Source: Anaerolineaceae bacterium
GTDB taxonomy: Bacteria > Chloroflexota > Anaerolineae > Promineifilales > Promineifilaceae
Direction: 5' to 3'
Length of the DNA: 64,000 nt
NCBI GenBank assembly: GCA_002699125.1
Contig: PABI01000084.1
Coordinates: 1-64,000 of the forward strand
In this document: positions 42,436 through 50,473 of the stretch, in pieces
How positions within the stretch are numbered: the first letter of the stretch is position 1
Layout of the letters: each line of letters opens with the position of its first letter
Made by a program: the position numbers and the translations under genes
Notes under the pieces: generated by a model
What the model was told of the DNA's origin: nothing
Seen by the model: only the letters and a program-made list of their open reading frames with translations
Database searches by the model: none

Positions 42436-44409
42436 ATGCGTGAGTTTGTTCCGAAACCAAAACAAGTTTTGTTGTTGATTATTCTGCTGTTAGGGACTGT
42501 GGCCATTGGCGTGCGGTCTCAAGCGGCAACGGCCGTTCCCCAAGCCCCCGCCAGTGGATTGTATGAAATTTATCTACCCGTGGCGGGCAAGAACTTCACG
42601 CCGGGCGATGTCGGGTCTGGGGAAAAGCAGATTTATGCTTACAGTGATGCGGCCGTTTTGCAGCCCAACAGCGCCCTGCTGCCGCTGCTGACGGCGCAAA
42701 AGCCACTGCTGTGCCAGGCCAAAGCCGCGCCGCAAACGTGGACGTTAAACCAGGCGCTGCAAAACGGCTGGAACTATCTTTCACAGCAAATCGGCGCAGC
42801 CAACGCTGCCGGGTTCCGCGCGGCCCCCGAGGTAGACTCGGCAGGGAAAGCACAGATGTTTGCCATGTCTGCCCTGGCCGACAATCGCCCAGACGGGGCG
42901 TTGGCAGGGCTGCTGCAAGCATACACATTAAACCCGCAGTCGCCTATTACGCTGGTGAACGCGGCGGGGATCTTTGCCACGCTTAACATGCCTAACGAGG
43001 GGCTAGCACTTCTGGACGCGGCCGAAGCGCTTCCGGGACCAATGGAAACGCCAATGGGCATTCCCGGTGAGGAGCTGGCGGCCAACAACCGGGGCTACGC
43101 CTTGCTGCTGCTGGGGCAGTGGGCAGCGGCGGAGAATGTGTTACGGCCGTTGGCCGAGAGCAATACAGAACTGTCTGAAGCGCGGCGCAACATGTCCCTG
43201 GCGCTGCTGTGCCAGGACAAAGATGACGAAGCAATGTACTTTTACCGTCTGGGCGCGCGCCGGATGATGTGGGACAAGGCTGAATATGGCGAAGAGATTG
43301 AGGGCATTCGCCCGCCAATCGATTTAACGCTTGAGCGCTCTGCCGGGGAGCTTTTTACCTTGCCACCGCTGGGCGTGATGCACACGCCAGGGCAGGCTCA
43401 GACCGTGTGGGAACATACCAACGAGTTAATCAATGACAATATTGCCCGCGATCAGGAGCTGAACGAGTTGATTGAAGCCAACACCGATCTGCGCAACAAC
43501 CGCCCGCTGCCTGGCCCGATTACGCTGGCTCGTTTCAGCAACATTTATATCACCGCCATGCGCGCCGGAAACGAACCCGATATTCTGGCGCTGTATGAGG
43601 CCGCTGCCGCTCAGGAGACGGTCATCACTACCCTGCAAGATGAGCAAACGGCCGAATACGAAGCACTTTTTGAAGAGTATCCTGAATGGGATGCATTTAC
43701 TGCCGCCTGCCGCAGCACCGTTACCGGCCACCTCAGCGTCTGGCTCACCGAATATTTTCAGTTTGAGGATATGCTGGCAGCGTACACCGAGGCCAAATAT
43801 GCCGCCATGACGGGAACGGCCGCAAATCTTGGCGATGATCTCAACCACGAGTTTGTCTCGCTCAACATTGAGCACGAGATGCAAACGGACCTGGCCTGGC
43901 GGGTACATATGCTGAATAATTACGCGGCCACGACGGCCATTCGTTGGGCTTATTGCGAAGGCATTCAAGAAACCGCTCAAACAGAATCTGCCGATCCCGT
44001 CTTCACCTGGGCGGCCAAATGCCCGGCGCAGCTCACGCGCAATAAATTGGGCGTCAATCTCATTCCGGAAATTTTGCAAGTGCGGGCCAACTGTGAAGTG
44101 TTTGAAATAGAAATAAACGGACCAACCTGGATTACCGTGTTTGGCCAGGTGTCCATCGACATGAAAAACAAGACGGCCACCATTTTTGCCGGGGGCAAAT
44201 TGCAGAGCCCTCCCGGTACGCTGCAGATGGCGCTCAACGATGGCTTTTACATTACGCTGAGCGAAAACGGCGTTTCTGACCTGGGAATGAAGGCCAGCAG
44301 CAGCGTAGACGTGGGTGTAGGTCCGTTTGTTGGCGTTATAGACGGGGATAGCGTGGAGCTTGGTGTAGCGGGGGCCGTCGAGTACTGGAACACGCCACCT
44401 TCACCATAA
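42436..44409 (+). CDS. Large exported protein of unknown function
   Basis: 657 residues. A signal/anchor segment lies at about 11-27 (VLLLIILLLGTVAIGV). YEIYLPVAGKNF follows at 43-54, close to the tail of the previous protein. Residues about 100-270 are Ala/Leu-rich with TPR-like helix pairs (DNRPDGALAGLLQAYTLNPQ then GYALLLLGQWAAAENVL). The C-terminal third (550-657) looks beta-rich with DGFYITLSENGVSDLGM. No family is recognised overall. AAAGGAG precedes the ATG. It is followed by a strong bidirectional terminator and is probably transcribed alone. Codon use resembles neighbours, with several ACGGCCGT sites. Confidence 0.75.
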   Translation: MREFVPKPKQVLLLIILLLGTVAIGVRSQAATAVPQAPASGLYEIYLPVAGKNFTPGDVGSGEKQIYAYSDAAVLQPNSALLPLLTAQKPLLCQAKAAPQTWTLNQALQNGWNYLSQQIGAANAAGFRAAPEVDSAGKAQMFAMSALADNRPDGALAGLLQAYTLNPQSPITLVNAAGIFATLNMPNEGLALLDAAEALPGPMETPMGIPGEELAANNRGYALLLLGQWAAAENVLRPLAESNTELSEARRNMSLALLCQDKDDEAMYFYRLGARRMMWDKAEYGEEIEGIRPPIDLTLERSAGELFTLPPLGVMHTPGQAQTVWEHTNELINDNIARDQELNELIEANTDLRNNRPLPGPITLARFSNIYITAMRAGNEPDILALYEAAAAQETVITTLQDEQTAEYEALFEEYPEWDAFTAACRSTVTGHLSVWLTEYFQFEDMLAAYTEAKYAAMTGTAANLGDDLNHEFVSLNIEHEMQTDLAWRVHMLNNYAATTAIRWAYCEGIQETAQTESADPVFTWAAKCPAQLTRNKLGVNLIPEILQVRANCEVFEIEINGPTWITVFGQVSIDMKNKTATIFAGGKLQSPPGTLQMALNDGFYITLSENGVSDLGMKASSSVDVGVGPFVGVIDGDSVELGVAGAVEYWNTPPSP

Positions 44410-44423
44410 AGCAGTAAAACAAA

Positions 44424-44458
44424 ACCGGCCAATTCCGTAACATTAGGAATTGGCCGGT
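44424..44458. terminator. Bidirectional terminator
   Basis: ACCGGCCAATTCC (44424-44436) and GGAATTGGCCGGT (44446-44458) are perfect inverse complements around a 9-base loop. AAAACAAA precedes and ACTTTA follows. It separates the plus-strand exported-protein gene from the minus-strand oxidoreductase gene, both of which end here. Confidence 0.85.
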
Positions 44459-44461
44459 ACT

Positions 44462-45016
44462 TTAAGCGGGAACGGCCGTGGGCACGGCCGCCCGGAAACC
44501 AGCTTGCAAAACGTCCAGGTTCCCTTGCAAGAACTTCTGTTTACGCGCTGGCAAATGATCATGTAATGCCTGTTCCAACACGGTAATCGGCAGCACCAGG
44601 TGATGCGCCAGCATGGCCCCAATCATGGCCATGTTCAACATCTTGACGGTGCCATATTCCTCGGCGATGGCGTTGGCCGGAATTTGCACCACTTCCAAAT
44701 CGGTGCGGAAGGTATCAACGGTGACAATGCTGCTGTTGACCACCAGCAGACCGCCCTCTTTCACCAGTGGTTCATATTTATCATAGGAGGGCTGGTTGAA
44801 CACCAGGGCTATGTCTGGCCGGGCCACAATTGGCGCGCCGATGGGATCATGGCTGATGATGACGGTGCAGTTGGCGGTGCCACCGCGCATTTCTGGCCCA
44901 TACGACGGAATCCAGGTGACAAAACGGCCGTCATCCATCCCGGCATACGCCAATAACTGCCCCCCAAATAAAACACCCTGGCCACCAAAGCCAGAAATAA
45001 TAATCGAAGTTTCCAT
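44462..45016 (-). CDS. 2-oxoacid:ferredoxin oxidoreductase, gamma subunit
   Basis: 184 residues of the POR_N/KorC type. IIISGFGGQGVLFGGQLLAYAG, the glycine-rich start, then IPSYGPEMRGGTANCTVIISH and LVFNQPSYDKY are the family marks. It is the smallest catalytic-complex subunit and helps bind CoA. The alpha, beta and ferredoxin subunits lie upstream on the same strand at 46758-48908, separated from this gene by an aminotransferase, a 111-residue protein and an AAACCCTAAGGGTT repeat. I infer that it belongs to the same complex because no other set is in the window. Confidence 0.9.
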   Translation of the reverse strand: METSIIISGFGGQGVLFGGQLLAYAGMDDGRFVTWIPSYGPEMRGGTANCTVIISHDPIGAPIVARPDIALVFNQPSYDKYEPLVKEGGLLVVNSSIVTVDTFRTDLEVVQIPANAIAEEYGTVKMLNMAMIGAMLAHHLVLPITVLEQALHDHLPARKQKFLQGNLDVLQAGFRAAVPTAVPA

Positions 45017-45034
45017 TTTTTAATCCTCATTCAA

Positions 45035-45095
45035 AAACCCTAAGGGTTAAACTCATTTAATTTAGGGTTACCGTAAAGCAAAACCCTTAGGGTTT
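45035..45095. repeat. AAACCCTAAGGGTT inverted repeat
   Basis: AAACCCTAAGGGTT (45035-45048) and AACCCTTAGGGTTT (45082-45095) are exact inverse complements with a 33-bp interior. Each arm is itself almost palindromic. It is located between the 111-residue protein gene and the gamma-subunit gene and could form a long hairpin in their transcript. Confidence 0.7.
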
Positions 45096-45101
45096 GGTTG
45101 T

Positions 45102-45437
45102 TTAGCTGGAATCCGAGCGGATCATATGCTCGTCAACCATCGTATTGACGCGATCCCGCCGTCCTTTCTCGCGGAGCGATTGGGCCAACACATCAGCACT
45201 TTGGGCTTCTGGTGACAAATTGATATCTGATTCTGGTTTATTCGCTGGGACCTTATACCAGACGGTCAGCGTGAATTGATTACTCGTTGGCAGAATCTGC
45301 TCAGTAATCTGGATGACCTCTTCCGGTTGAGCCACGTCGTTGATGAAGTGCAGGAGTTGATTGCGCAGCTCGTTTTGCTGAACCAGGATATCCTTAGTTG
45401 TATCCAGCTTTTCGGTAAACGTTCTCTGGGTAATCAT
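45102..45437 (-). CDS. Small protein of unknown function in the oxidoreductase operon
   Basis: 111 residues, soluble, no Cys. An N-terminal coiled-coil-like helix (EKLDTTKDILVQQNELRNQLL) precedes a strand-rich part (SNQFTLTVWYKVPANKPESD) and an acidic/basic tail (REKGRRDRVNTMVDE). No family is recognised. AGGAGG lies 9 bases before the ATG at 45437, better than for an in-frame ATG at 45455. It sits between the aminotransferase (65 bp away) and the gamma subunit on the same strand, so it may be an accessory subunit or regulator of that complex (inference from position). Confidence 0.6.
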   Translation of the reverse strand: MITQRTFTEKLDTTKDILVQQNELRNQLLHFINDVAQPEEVIQITEQILPTSNQFTLTVWYKVPANKPESDINLSPEAQSADVLAQSLREKGRRDRVNTMVDEHMIRSDSS

Positions 45438-45504
45438 TGTGCTTGACCTCCTCATTGAAGCAAGCTTCCCGGAAGCCAGCTTCCCAGGTACAAACTAAAT
45501 TGGT

Positions 45505-46761
45505 TTAGACAGGCATTGGCTCAATCACATTATGCAATACTTGCCCCAGCCGGGCAATCCCTTCCTGGATTTGCTCGGGCTGAGCGTTGGAAAAATTGAG
45601 GCGGAAGCTATTCCGCGTGTTGCCATCCGGATAAAAAGTTGCACCAGGGACAAAAGCGACTTTGTGGTTGATAGCGGCTTCGAGAACGGCCGTACTGTCC
45701 AATTCATCCGGCAGCGTCACCCACAAAAACAGGCCACCCTCCGGCCTGGTCCAGCGCACGCCTGGCGGAAAATGCTCAGACATGGCTGCCAGCATGATGT
45801 CGCGACGTTCGCGATACACATCCCGAATCTGGCGCACATGCTCAGTGAGAAAGCCATCTTTAGCCACTTCATAAGCCACCATTTGGATGAACGAGCTGGT
45901 GTGCAGATCCATACCCTGCTTGGTCATGACGCAGTGCTGAATGACGCTGGCCGGAGCCACAATCCAACCCAACCGCAAGCCGGGAGCCAACGTTTTGGAA
46001 AAGGTGCTCATGTAAATGACGTTGCCCTTGAAGTAGCTGTGTGGTTCATTTTGGAAATTGTATTGACGGCCGTTCAGCTTATCAGCATCCAGCACCACCA
46101 GCGGCGGCAAATGTTCACCTTCAAAACGAAGCTCGCCATACGGATCGTCCTCAATGATAGGCACGCCATAGCGATCAGCGATGTCAATGAGAGCCAGACG
46201 CCGCTCGTAAGAAAGCGTGACGCCACCCGGATTTTGGAAGTTGGGCAGCACGTACATAAACTTCGGACCGCCACACAGTGCCTCTTCCAACATATCCACG
46301 CGCAGGCCATCGTCGTCAATGGGCACGGTACTGAATTCAGCCTGGTACGCTCGCCATGCCTGGAGCGCGCCAAGATAAGACGGCCGTTCCGTCAAAATGA
46401 GATCACCCGGGTTGATGAGCAGCTTGCCGATGAGGTCCAGCGCCTGCTGCGAGCCGCTGGTGATCAGCACGTTGTCTACTGAGGCTTCAATGCCATAGCG
46501 GCCCATCTTTTCGACGATTAATTCACGCAGTGGCAGGTAACCTTCTGTGGTGCTGTATTGCAGCGCCTTGCTGCCGTGCTGCCGCAAAACGCGGCTGCTG
46601 GCCGCTTCAAACGCCTCCACCGGGAACAGTTCTGGGGCGGGCAGTCCACCAGCAAAAGAGATGATGTCCGGCCGTTCCGTCAGCTTTAACAGCTCACGAA
46701 TCATAGAGCTGCCCATGCGCTGGGTGCGTTGTGCATATCGATGATGCCAGGGAGTGCTCAT
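45505..46761 (-). CDS. PLP-dependent aminotransferase, class I/II (2-aminoadipate/aromatic type)
   Basis: 418 residues, fold type [19 protein letters not shown], the start of the LysN/MocR-like group, then [24 protein letters not shown] and [10 protein letters not shown] follow. The PLP lysine is in [15 protein letters not shown], and the substrate-carboxylate Arg is in NSFRLNFS. It interconverts an amino acid and a 2-oxoacid with 2-oxoglutarate as partner. Its ATG overlaps the stop of the oxidoreductase beta gene (ATGA), so the two are translated together. This suggests it delivers the 2-oxoacid that the oxidoreductase then decarboxylates. Substrate candidates are branched-chain, aromatic or 2-aminoadipate. 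Confidence 0.9.
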   Translation of the reverse strand: MSTPWHHRYAQRTQRMGSSMIRELLKLTERPDIISFAGGLPAPELFPVEAFEAASSRVLRQHGSKALQYSTTEGYLPLRELIVEKMGRYGIEASVDNVLITSGSQQALDLIGKLLINPGDLILTERPSYLGALQAWRAYQAEFSTVPIDDDGLRVDMLEEALCGGPKFMYVLPNFQNPGGVTLSYERRLALIDIADRYGVPIIEDDPYGELRFEGEHLPPLVVLDADKLNGRQYNFQNEPHSYFKGNVIYMSTFSKTLAPGLRLGWIVAPASVIQHCVMTKQGMDLHTSSFIQMVAYEVAKDGFLTEHVRQIRDVYRERRDIMLAAMSEHFPPGVRWTRPEGGLFLWVTLPDELDSTAVLEAAINHKVAFVPGATFYPDGNTRNSFRLNFSNAQPEQIQEGIARLGQVLHNVIEPMPV

Positions 46762-47567
46762 TTACGGGCTCCTTTTCTGCCTTGCAGGCGCTCATCTACT
46801 TTGTAATCACCCAACGGATAAAACGGCACCATTTCCTCTTCCACCCAGGTCAATGCTTCGGTGGGCGTCATGCCCCAGTTGGTGGGGCACGAGGAAAGCA
46901 GCTCTACGACGCTAAAGCCCAAGTTATCCATTTGCGCTTCAAACGCAGTGCGGATCGCTTTTTTGGCTTGCAGCGTGTGGCGAGCATCGTGCAAACTGCG
47001 GCGCACGCTGTAGACAGTGCCGGGCAGTTGGGCCAGCAGTTCCGCCATATGAATGGGTTGTCCAGCCAAATCGGCATCCCGACCAAACGGAGACGAGGTG
47101 GTCTTTTGCCCGATGAGGCTGGTAGGCGCCATCTGCCCACCAGTCATGCCATAGATGGCATTATTGACAAAGATGACAGTGATTTTTTCGCCACGGGCAG
47201 CAGCATGAATGATTTCGGCCGTGCCAATAGAGGCCAGATCGCCGTCTCCCTGGTAGGTAAACACGATTTTGTCCGGATTGACTCGCTTGACGCCGGTGGC
47301 CATTGCCGGAGCCCGGCCGTGGGCGGCCTCGCAGGCGTCAAGATCAAAATAGTTATACGAGAATACGGAACAGCCGACAGAAGAGACCAAAATGGTATCT
47401 TGAGCAATTTCCAGCTCGTCGATCACCTCGGCCACCAGCCGGTGGGCGGTGCCGTGGGTGCAGCCGGGGCAGTAGTGGGTGTGTACATCGCACAGGCTAG
47501 ACGGCCGTTCATACATAATCTTTTCTAAAGGTTGAAGGTTGACTTGTTCTGAAATTATTGTGTCCAT
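46758..47567 (-). CDS. 2-oxoacid:ferredoxin oxidoreductase, beta (TPP) subunit
   Basis: 269 residues. [19 protein letters not shown] carries the CPGC cluster/CoA motif. The thiamine pyrophosphate site is [20 protein letters not shown], ending in [20 protein letters not shown]. It binds TPP and decarboxylates the 2-oxoacid with the alpha subunit. I start at ATG 47567 because GGGAG lies 6 bases before. An ATG at 47585 overlaps the alpha-subunit stop by ATGA and is the alternative. The open frame further upstream to 47807 is antisense-like sequence within the alpha gene and is rejected. Substrate (2-oxoglutarate, 2-oxoisovalerate or indolepyruvate) is unresolved. Confidence 0.92.
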   Translation of the reverse strand: MDTIISEQVNLQPLEKIMYERPSSLCDVHTHYCPGCTHGTAHRLVAEVIDELEIAQDTILVSSVGCSVFSYNYFDLDACEAAHGRAPAMATGVKRVNPDKIVFTYQGDGDLASIGTAEIIHAAARGEKITVIFVNNAIYGMTGGQMAPTSLIGQKTTSSPFGRDADLAGQPIHMAELLAQLPGTVYSVRRSLHDARHTLQAKKAIRTAFEAQMDNLGFSVVELLSSCPTNWGMTPTEALTWVEEEMVPFYPLGDYKVDERLQGRKGARK

Positions 47568-47581
47568 TTTCATCTCCCGCA

Positions 47582-48652
47582 TCATTGGGCAGCCACCGCT
47601 ACTTGTTCGAGTAAGGCTTCCGCCTCCTGCTCCACTTCTTCCGGCAGCGGAATCCGACCACCCATGCGTCCCAGGAATTTGACAGGTTTGTGAATACCGG
47701 CCACCATGCGCACGTCGTGCAACATTTGTCCAGCGTTCATTTCTACAACAAAAAGCGCCTGGCTTTTCGCAGCCACTTCGGCCAGCTCTTTCTCCGGGAA
47801 AGGCCATAGGGTGATGGGCCGGAACAAGCCCACCGGCAGCCCACGACGGCGCAGCCGCTGCACGGCCGTTTGCGCCACGCGTGCGGCCGTACCAAAAGCG
47901 ACAATCACCAGTTCAGCATCCTCCACAAACTGGGTTTCATACCGAACTTCTTCTCGCTGAATCTGGGCCAGCTTGGCTTGCAGGTTTTGGTTGAGTGCTT
48001 CCAGGCCTTCCACGCCCATGTAGAGGGAGTTCACTAAATTTCTTTCGCGGTTTTTGGCACCGGTTAACGCCCAGGACGGCCGTTCCAGCGGCAGGTCACG
48101 CATCGGCGGCAGTTCGGCCGGCTCCATCATCTGGCCAATCGCCCCGTCGGCTACCACAAAGACCAGCGTGCGGTATTTGTCGGCCAGGTCAAAGGCCAGC
48201 ACCGTCAAATCAATCGCTTCCTGCACGTTGGCCGGAGCCAGCACAATGGGATGAAAATCGCCGTGTCCGGCCGTTTTAGTCACCTGGTTGTAATCGGACT
48301 GGCTAGGCTGAATATTGCCCAGGCCCGGCCCGCCACGCATCACGTCAATGATCACTGCGGGCACTTCTGAGCCGGCGATGTAGCTAAGCCCTTCCTGCAT
48401 AAGGCTGATGCCGGGACTGCTGGATGAGGTCATGACGCGCACGCCAGACGCGGCAGCACCGTACACCATGTTGATGGCCGCCACTTCACTTTCGGCCTGT
48501 AAAAAGACACGGTCCAGCTCAATCATGCGGCTGGACATGTGCTCCAATAGTTCAGTTTGCGGGGTGATTGGATAACCAAAATACGCTTCGCAGCCGGCGC
48601 GAACGGCCGCTTCGGCAAAGGCAACATTTCCTTTAAGCAGTTGCTTAGGCAT
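47582..48652 (-). CDS. vorB: 2-oxoacid:ferredoxin oxidoreductase, alpha subunit (VorB/KorA type)
   Basis: 356 residues. The N-terminus [20 protein letters not shown], followed by [16 protein letters not shown], is characteristic of the stand-alone alpha subunits annotated as VorB or Kor[20 protein letters not shown] and [16 protein letters not shown] are the core pyruvate-ferredoxin-oxidoreductase domain motifs. The later domain II has [24 protein letters not shown] lies 8 bases before ATG 48652, and the first 8 bases overlap the ferredoxin gene. Substrate choice between 2-oxoisovalerate and 2-oxoglutarate cannot be made from sequence alone. The ferredoxin subunit is separate. Confidence 0.92.
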   Translation of the reverse strand: MPKQLLKGNVAFAEAAVRAGCEAYFGYPITPQTELLEHMSSRMIELDRVFLQAESEVAAINMVYGAAASGVRVMTSSSSPGISLMQEGLSYIAGSEVPAVIIDVMRGGPGLGNIQPSQSDYNQVTKTAGHGDFHPIVLAPANVQEAIDLTVLAFDLADKYRTLVFVVADGAIGQMMEPAELPPMRDLPLERPSWALTGAKNRERNLVNSLYMGVEGLEALNQNLQAKLAQIQREEVRYETQFVEDAELVIVAFGTAARVAQTAVQRLRRRGLPVGLFRPITLWPFPEKELAEVAAKSQALFVVEMNAGQMLHDVRMVAGIHKPVKFLGRMGGRIPLPEEVEQEAEALLEQVAVAAQ

Positions 48653-48908
48653 ATGCCACCTCCTGTTGTGCTGGTTGTTTTTGCTTCTGGGGTAGATCGC
48701 GGAACACTGTAATGCAGCCATCCGGGCAAACCACCGCGCAAAGTGCGCAACCCGTACAGGAATGTTCCGGGTCAACATACAAAGCGGGGCGATATCCTTT
48801 TGTATTGAGGCTTTCAGCCAATTGGATAACTGATTGAGGACAGGCTGGGCGGCAAAGTTCACACCCTTTACAACGTTCGGCATCTATGACAATTCGTCCA
48901 GTAGCCAT
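48645..48908 (-). CDS. 2-oxoacid:ferredoxin oxidoreductase, ferredoxin (delta) subunit
   Basis: 87 residues with two [4Fe-4S] motifs, [12 protein letters not shown] and [12 protein letters not shown], in the usual delta-subunit spacing. It takes electrons from the TPP/cluster centre of the beta subunit and passes them to free ferredoxin. GGAGG lies 9 bases before the ATG. It is the first gene of the operon and overlaps the alpha gene by 8 bp. About 500 bp of non-coding DNA upstream contains a hairpin with a T-run on this strand. Confidence 0.93.
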   Translation of the reverse strand: MATGRIVIDAERCKGCELCRPACPQSVIQLAESLNTKGYRPALYVDPEHSCTGCALCAVVCPDGCITVFRDLPQKQKQPAQQEVAYA

Positions 48909-49430
48909 AAATTTGAAACCTCCATAGTTGTTAGGGGCCTAACCGTTTTTGTTTGGGAAGTAACGCGGTTAAGCAGGTAAGAAATAGTGGGTCTACTTCT
49001 GAAATTAAAAAAGGGCTGCCCAGTTGGTATCTGGTCAGCCCGGTGGTTTATTAACGATCAGGACAATAATCCAACAGTGCAAGTATCCTGTTTTAGGCGT
49101 AAAAATTGTAGTGATGTTGTGCCCGTATCGCGGTGAAGAATGTCATGAGAGATTGATACTATCCCCACTAAAACAGGACCCAGATTTACACAGATTTTTT
49201 CTACATTCATCTTTGTTCAACTATGTTCCCTTGGTTCATCGCAGGGCGCTTTGCGCATGGCTGTCTGCTTCCCATTTCAGCATAGATATTTTCTATGAAG
49301 CTTAATCGAAAAGTGCAATGCTCCTCATGATCAACGACACTTAAAGCAAATCAATCCCCTGCATATAGTTAAGACAGATTGCAATTAAAAAACTCCGCAA
49401 TCTTTAATCAGAAGCTTGAGCGAACAGCTT
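48909..49430. other. Roughly 520-bp non-coding region between the oxidoreductase and Hdr operons
   Basis: It holds divergent promoters, presumably for the leftward oxidoreductase operon and the rightward ArsR-led operon. It contains a hairpin with a minus-strand T-run at 49013-49041. A short CAGATTTACACAGATTTTTTCTAC repeat-like string lies near 49190. I see no gene in either direction: the frame at 49024-49305 has no start signal or known motif. Confidence 0.6.
49013..49041 (-). terminator. Hairpin with T-run in the oxidoreductase leader (possible attenuator)
   Basis: GGGCTGCCCA pairs with TGGTCAGCCC with one mismatch around GTTGGTATC. On the minus strand the stem is followed by TTTTTTAATTTC, a terminator-like tail, about 100 bp before the ferredoxin-subunit start. 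Either it ends a short upstream transcript or it attenuates the operon. No opposing anti-terminator stem is obvious. Confidence 0.55.
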
Positions 49431-49760
49431 ATGAATACGGTAAGTAAAACGTTGGCAGAACAGCAAGCGGCCGTTTGCCGCATTTTTGCCAACCCCACAC
49501 GGATTCTCATTCTATGGTCACTGGCTGACAATGAAAAATCTGTCAGCGAGATTGCCGCACTGGTGGGAGCCTCCTTACAGAATACGTCACAGCATTTACG
49601 CGTGATGAAGGAGGTAGGCATTTTGCAATCACGCCGTGAAGGACAAACGATTTACTACCGTGTAAGCCAAAACGAATACACCCAAAAGTGTCAGCTCCTG
49701 CTTCAAATTTACAGAAACGTAAACGAAAAATTGCTGAACGGAGGCAAATCATGTCTGTAA
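49431..49760 (+). CDS. ArsR-family winged-helix repressor
   Basis: 109 residues. FANPTRILILWSLADNEKSVSE and VGASLQNTSQHLRVMKEVG are the ArsR winged-helix core, with the wing GILQSRREGQTIYYRV. One Cys lies near residue 15 (AVCRIF) and one close to the end, so sulfur- or metal-sensing by thiols is possible but not shown. A TTG at 49416 is an alternative start. It overlaps the TusA gene by 10 bp and heads an operon of thiol and electron-transfer genes, so it probably represses that operon in response to sulfur species or redox (inference). Confidence 0.85.
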   Translation: MNTVSKTLAEQQAAVCRIFANPTRILILWSLADNEKSVSEIAALVGASLQNTSQHLRVMKEVGILQSRREGQTIYYRVSQNEYTQKCQLLLQIYRNVNEKLLNGGKSCL

Positions 49761-50011
49761 CAACTTCTGATTTATCCACACTTCAAGCCGCCAAAGTCGT
49801 TGATGCTCGCGGCAGTGCCTGCCCCGGCCCGCTGTTGGAAGCAAAAAAGGGTATTGGCGCTATCAAAGTCGGTGAAATTTTAGAAATTTGGTCCGGCGAT
49901 GCCAAAACCAAAGAGCAGCTGCCCAAGTGGGCGGCAAAGGTGGGGCATGAATATCTGGGCCATCTAGTAGCGGCCGGCTATGACCGCCTGTTTGTCAAGC
50001 GCGTGCGGTAA
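49751..50011 (+). CDS. tusA: TusA-family sulfur carrier protein
   Basis: 86 residues. VDARGSACPGPLLEAKKGIG contains the CPxP motif (Cys-Pro-Gly-Pro) whose Cys carries persulfide. The remaining beta-alpha pattern (GEILEIWSGDAKTKEQLPKWA) fits. TusA proteins carry sulfane sulfur to tRNA modification or, in sulfur-oxidiser and sHdr loci, between rhodanese, DsrE and Hdr complexes. Start at 49751 with GGAGG 6 bases before. The nearby DsrE-like gene and Hdr genes support a sulfur-relay role rather than tRNA thiolation. Confidence 0.87.
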   Translation: MSVTTSDLSTLQAAKVVDARGSACPGPLLEAKKGIGAIKVGEILEIWSGDAKTKEQLPKWAAKVGHEYLGHLVAAGYDRLFVKRVR

Positions 50012-50053
50012 AAAAAAGGCGAAGCGTTCAGAAATTCCCAGGGATACACAGTT

Positions 50054-50473
50054 ATGAAAACGCAAGACGCAAAAATACTCATCCTGGCGACCCTGTCGGG
50101 CGGCTACGCGGCAGCCGATTCCGTGGGCCAGCTGCACACCGATTATCCAACCAATGTGTATGTGCTGCCGGTGGTGTGCCCCGCCATGTTCCCGGAAGAT
50201 TTTTATCTAAGCACGTTTGAGAAGGGGTTTGACGCCATCCTGGTGATGTACAGCGGCACGGATTGCCCTTACAAAGGTGGCGCGGAGCGCACGGCCGTTA
50301 TCATCAATCAGGTCTATCCCCTCATGCAAGAACGAGGCATTGATACCCGGCGGCTGCGCCTGACCGCCATTTGTACCGTCTGCACACGGCCGTTCCTCAA
50401 AGAAGTGAATGATATGAACGAACTGCTGCAAGGCATTGGCCCTGTGCAAAGCGAATTAAGGATAGAAGCATGA
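50054..50473 (+). CDS. MvhD/FlpD-like [2Fe-2S] subunit (hydrogenase iron-sulfur subunit)
   Basis: 139 residues. It has the MvhD-like pattern: VYVLPVVCPAMFPEDFYL, VMYSGTDCPYKGGAERTAVI, then LTAICTVCTRPFLKEVNDM, giving the Cys residues for a [2Fe-2S] centre. In methanogens and bifurcating complexes MvhD hands electrons from a hydrogenase or formate dehydrogenase to HdrA. It overlaps the HdrA-like gene by ATGA, so the pair is coupled. The Shine-Dalgarno is weak (AGGGATACACAGTT). Confidence 0.87.
   Translation: MKTQDAKILILATLSGGYAAADSVGQLHTDYPTNVYVLPVVCPAMFPEDFYLSTFEKGFDAILVMYSGTDCPYKGGAERTAVIINQVYPLMQERGIDTRRLRLTAICTVCTRPFLKEVNDMNELLQGIGPVQSELRIEA

Noticed and set aside
45532..46482. Plus-strand frame of 316 residues opposite the aminotransferase
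   Set aside because: The minus-strand protein has all PLP aminotransferase motifs; the plus-strand frame has none.
46731..47528. Plus-strand frame of 265 residues opposite the oxidoreductase beta gene
   Set aside because: The TPP motif and CPGC motif are on the minus strand, so this frame is a shadow.
47568..47807. Upstream extension of the oxidoreductase beta subunit
   Set aside because: It lies inside the alpha-subunit gene in another frame, is Gly/Arg-rich and unlike the family; a GGGAG site supports the start at 47567.
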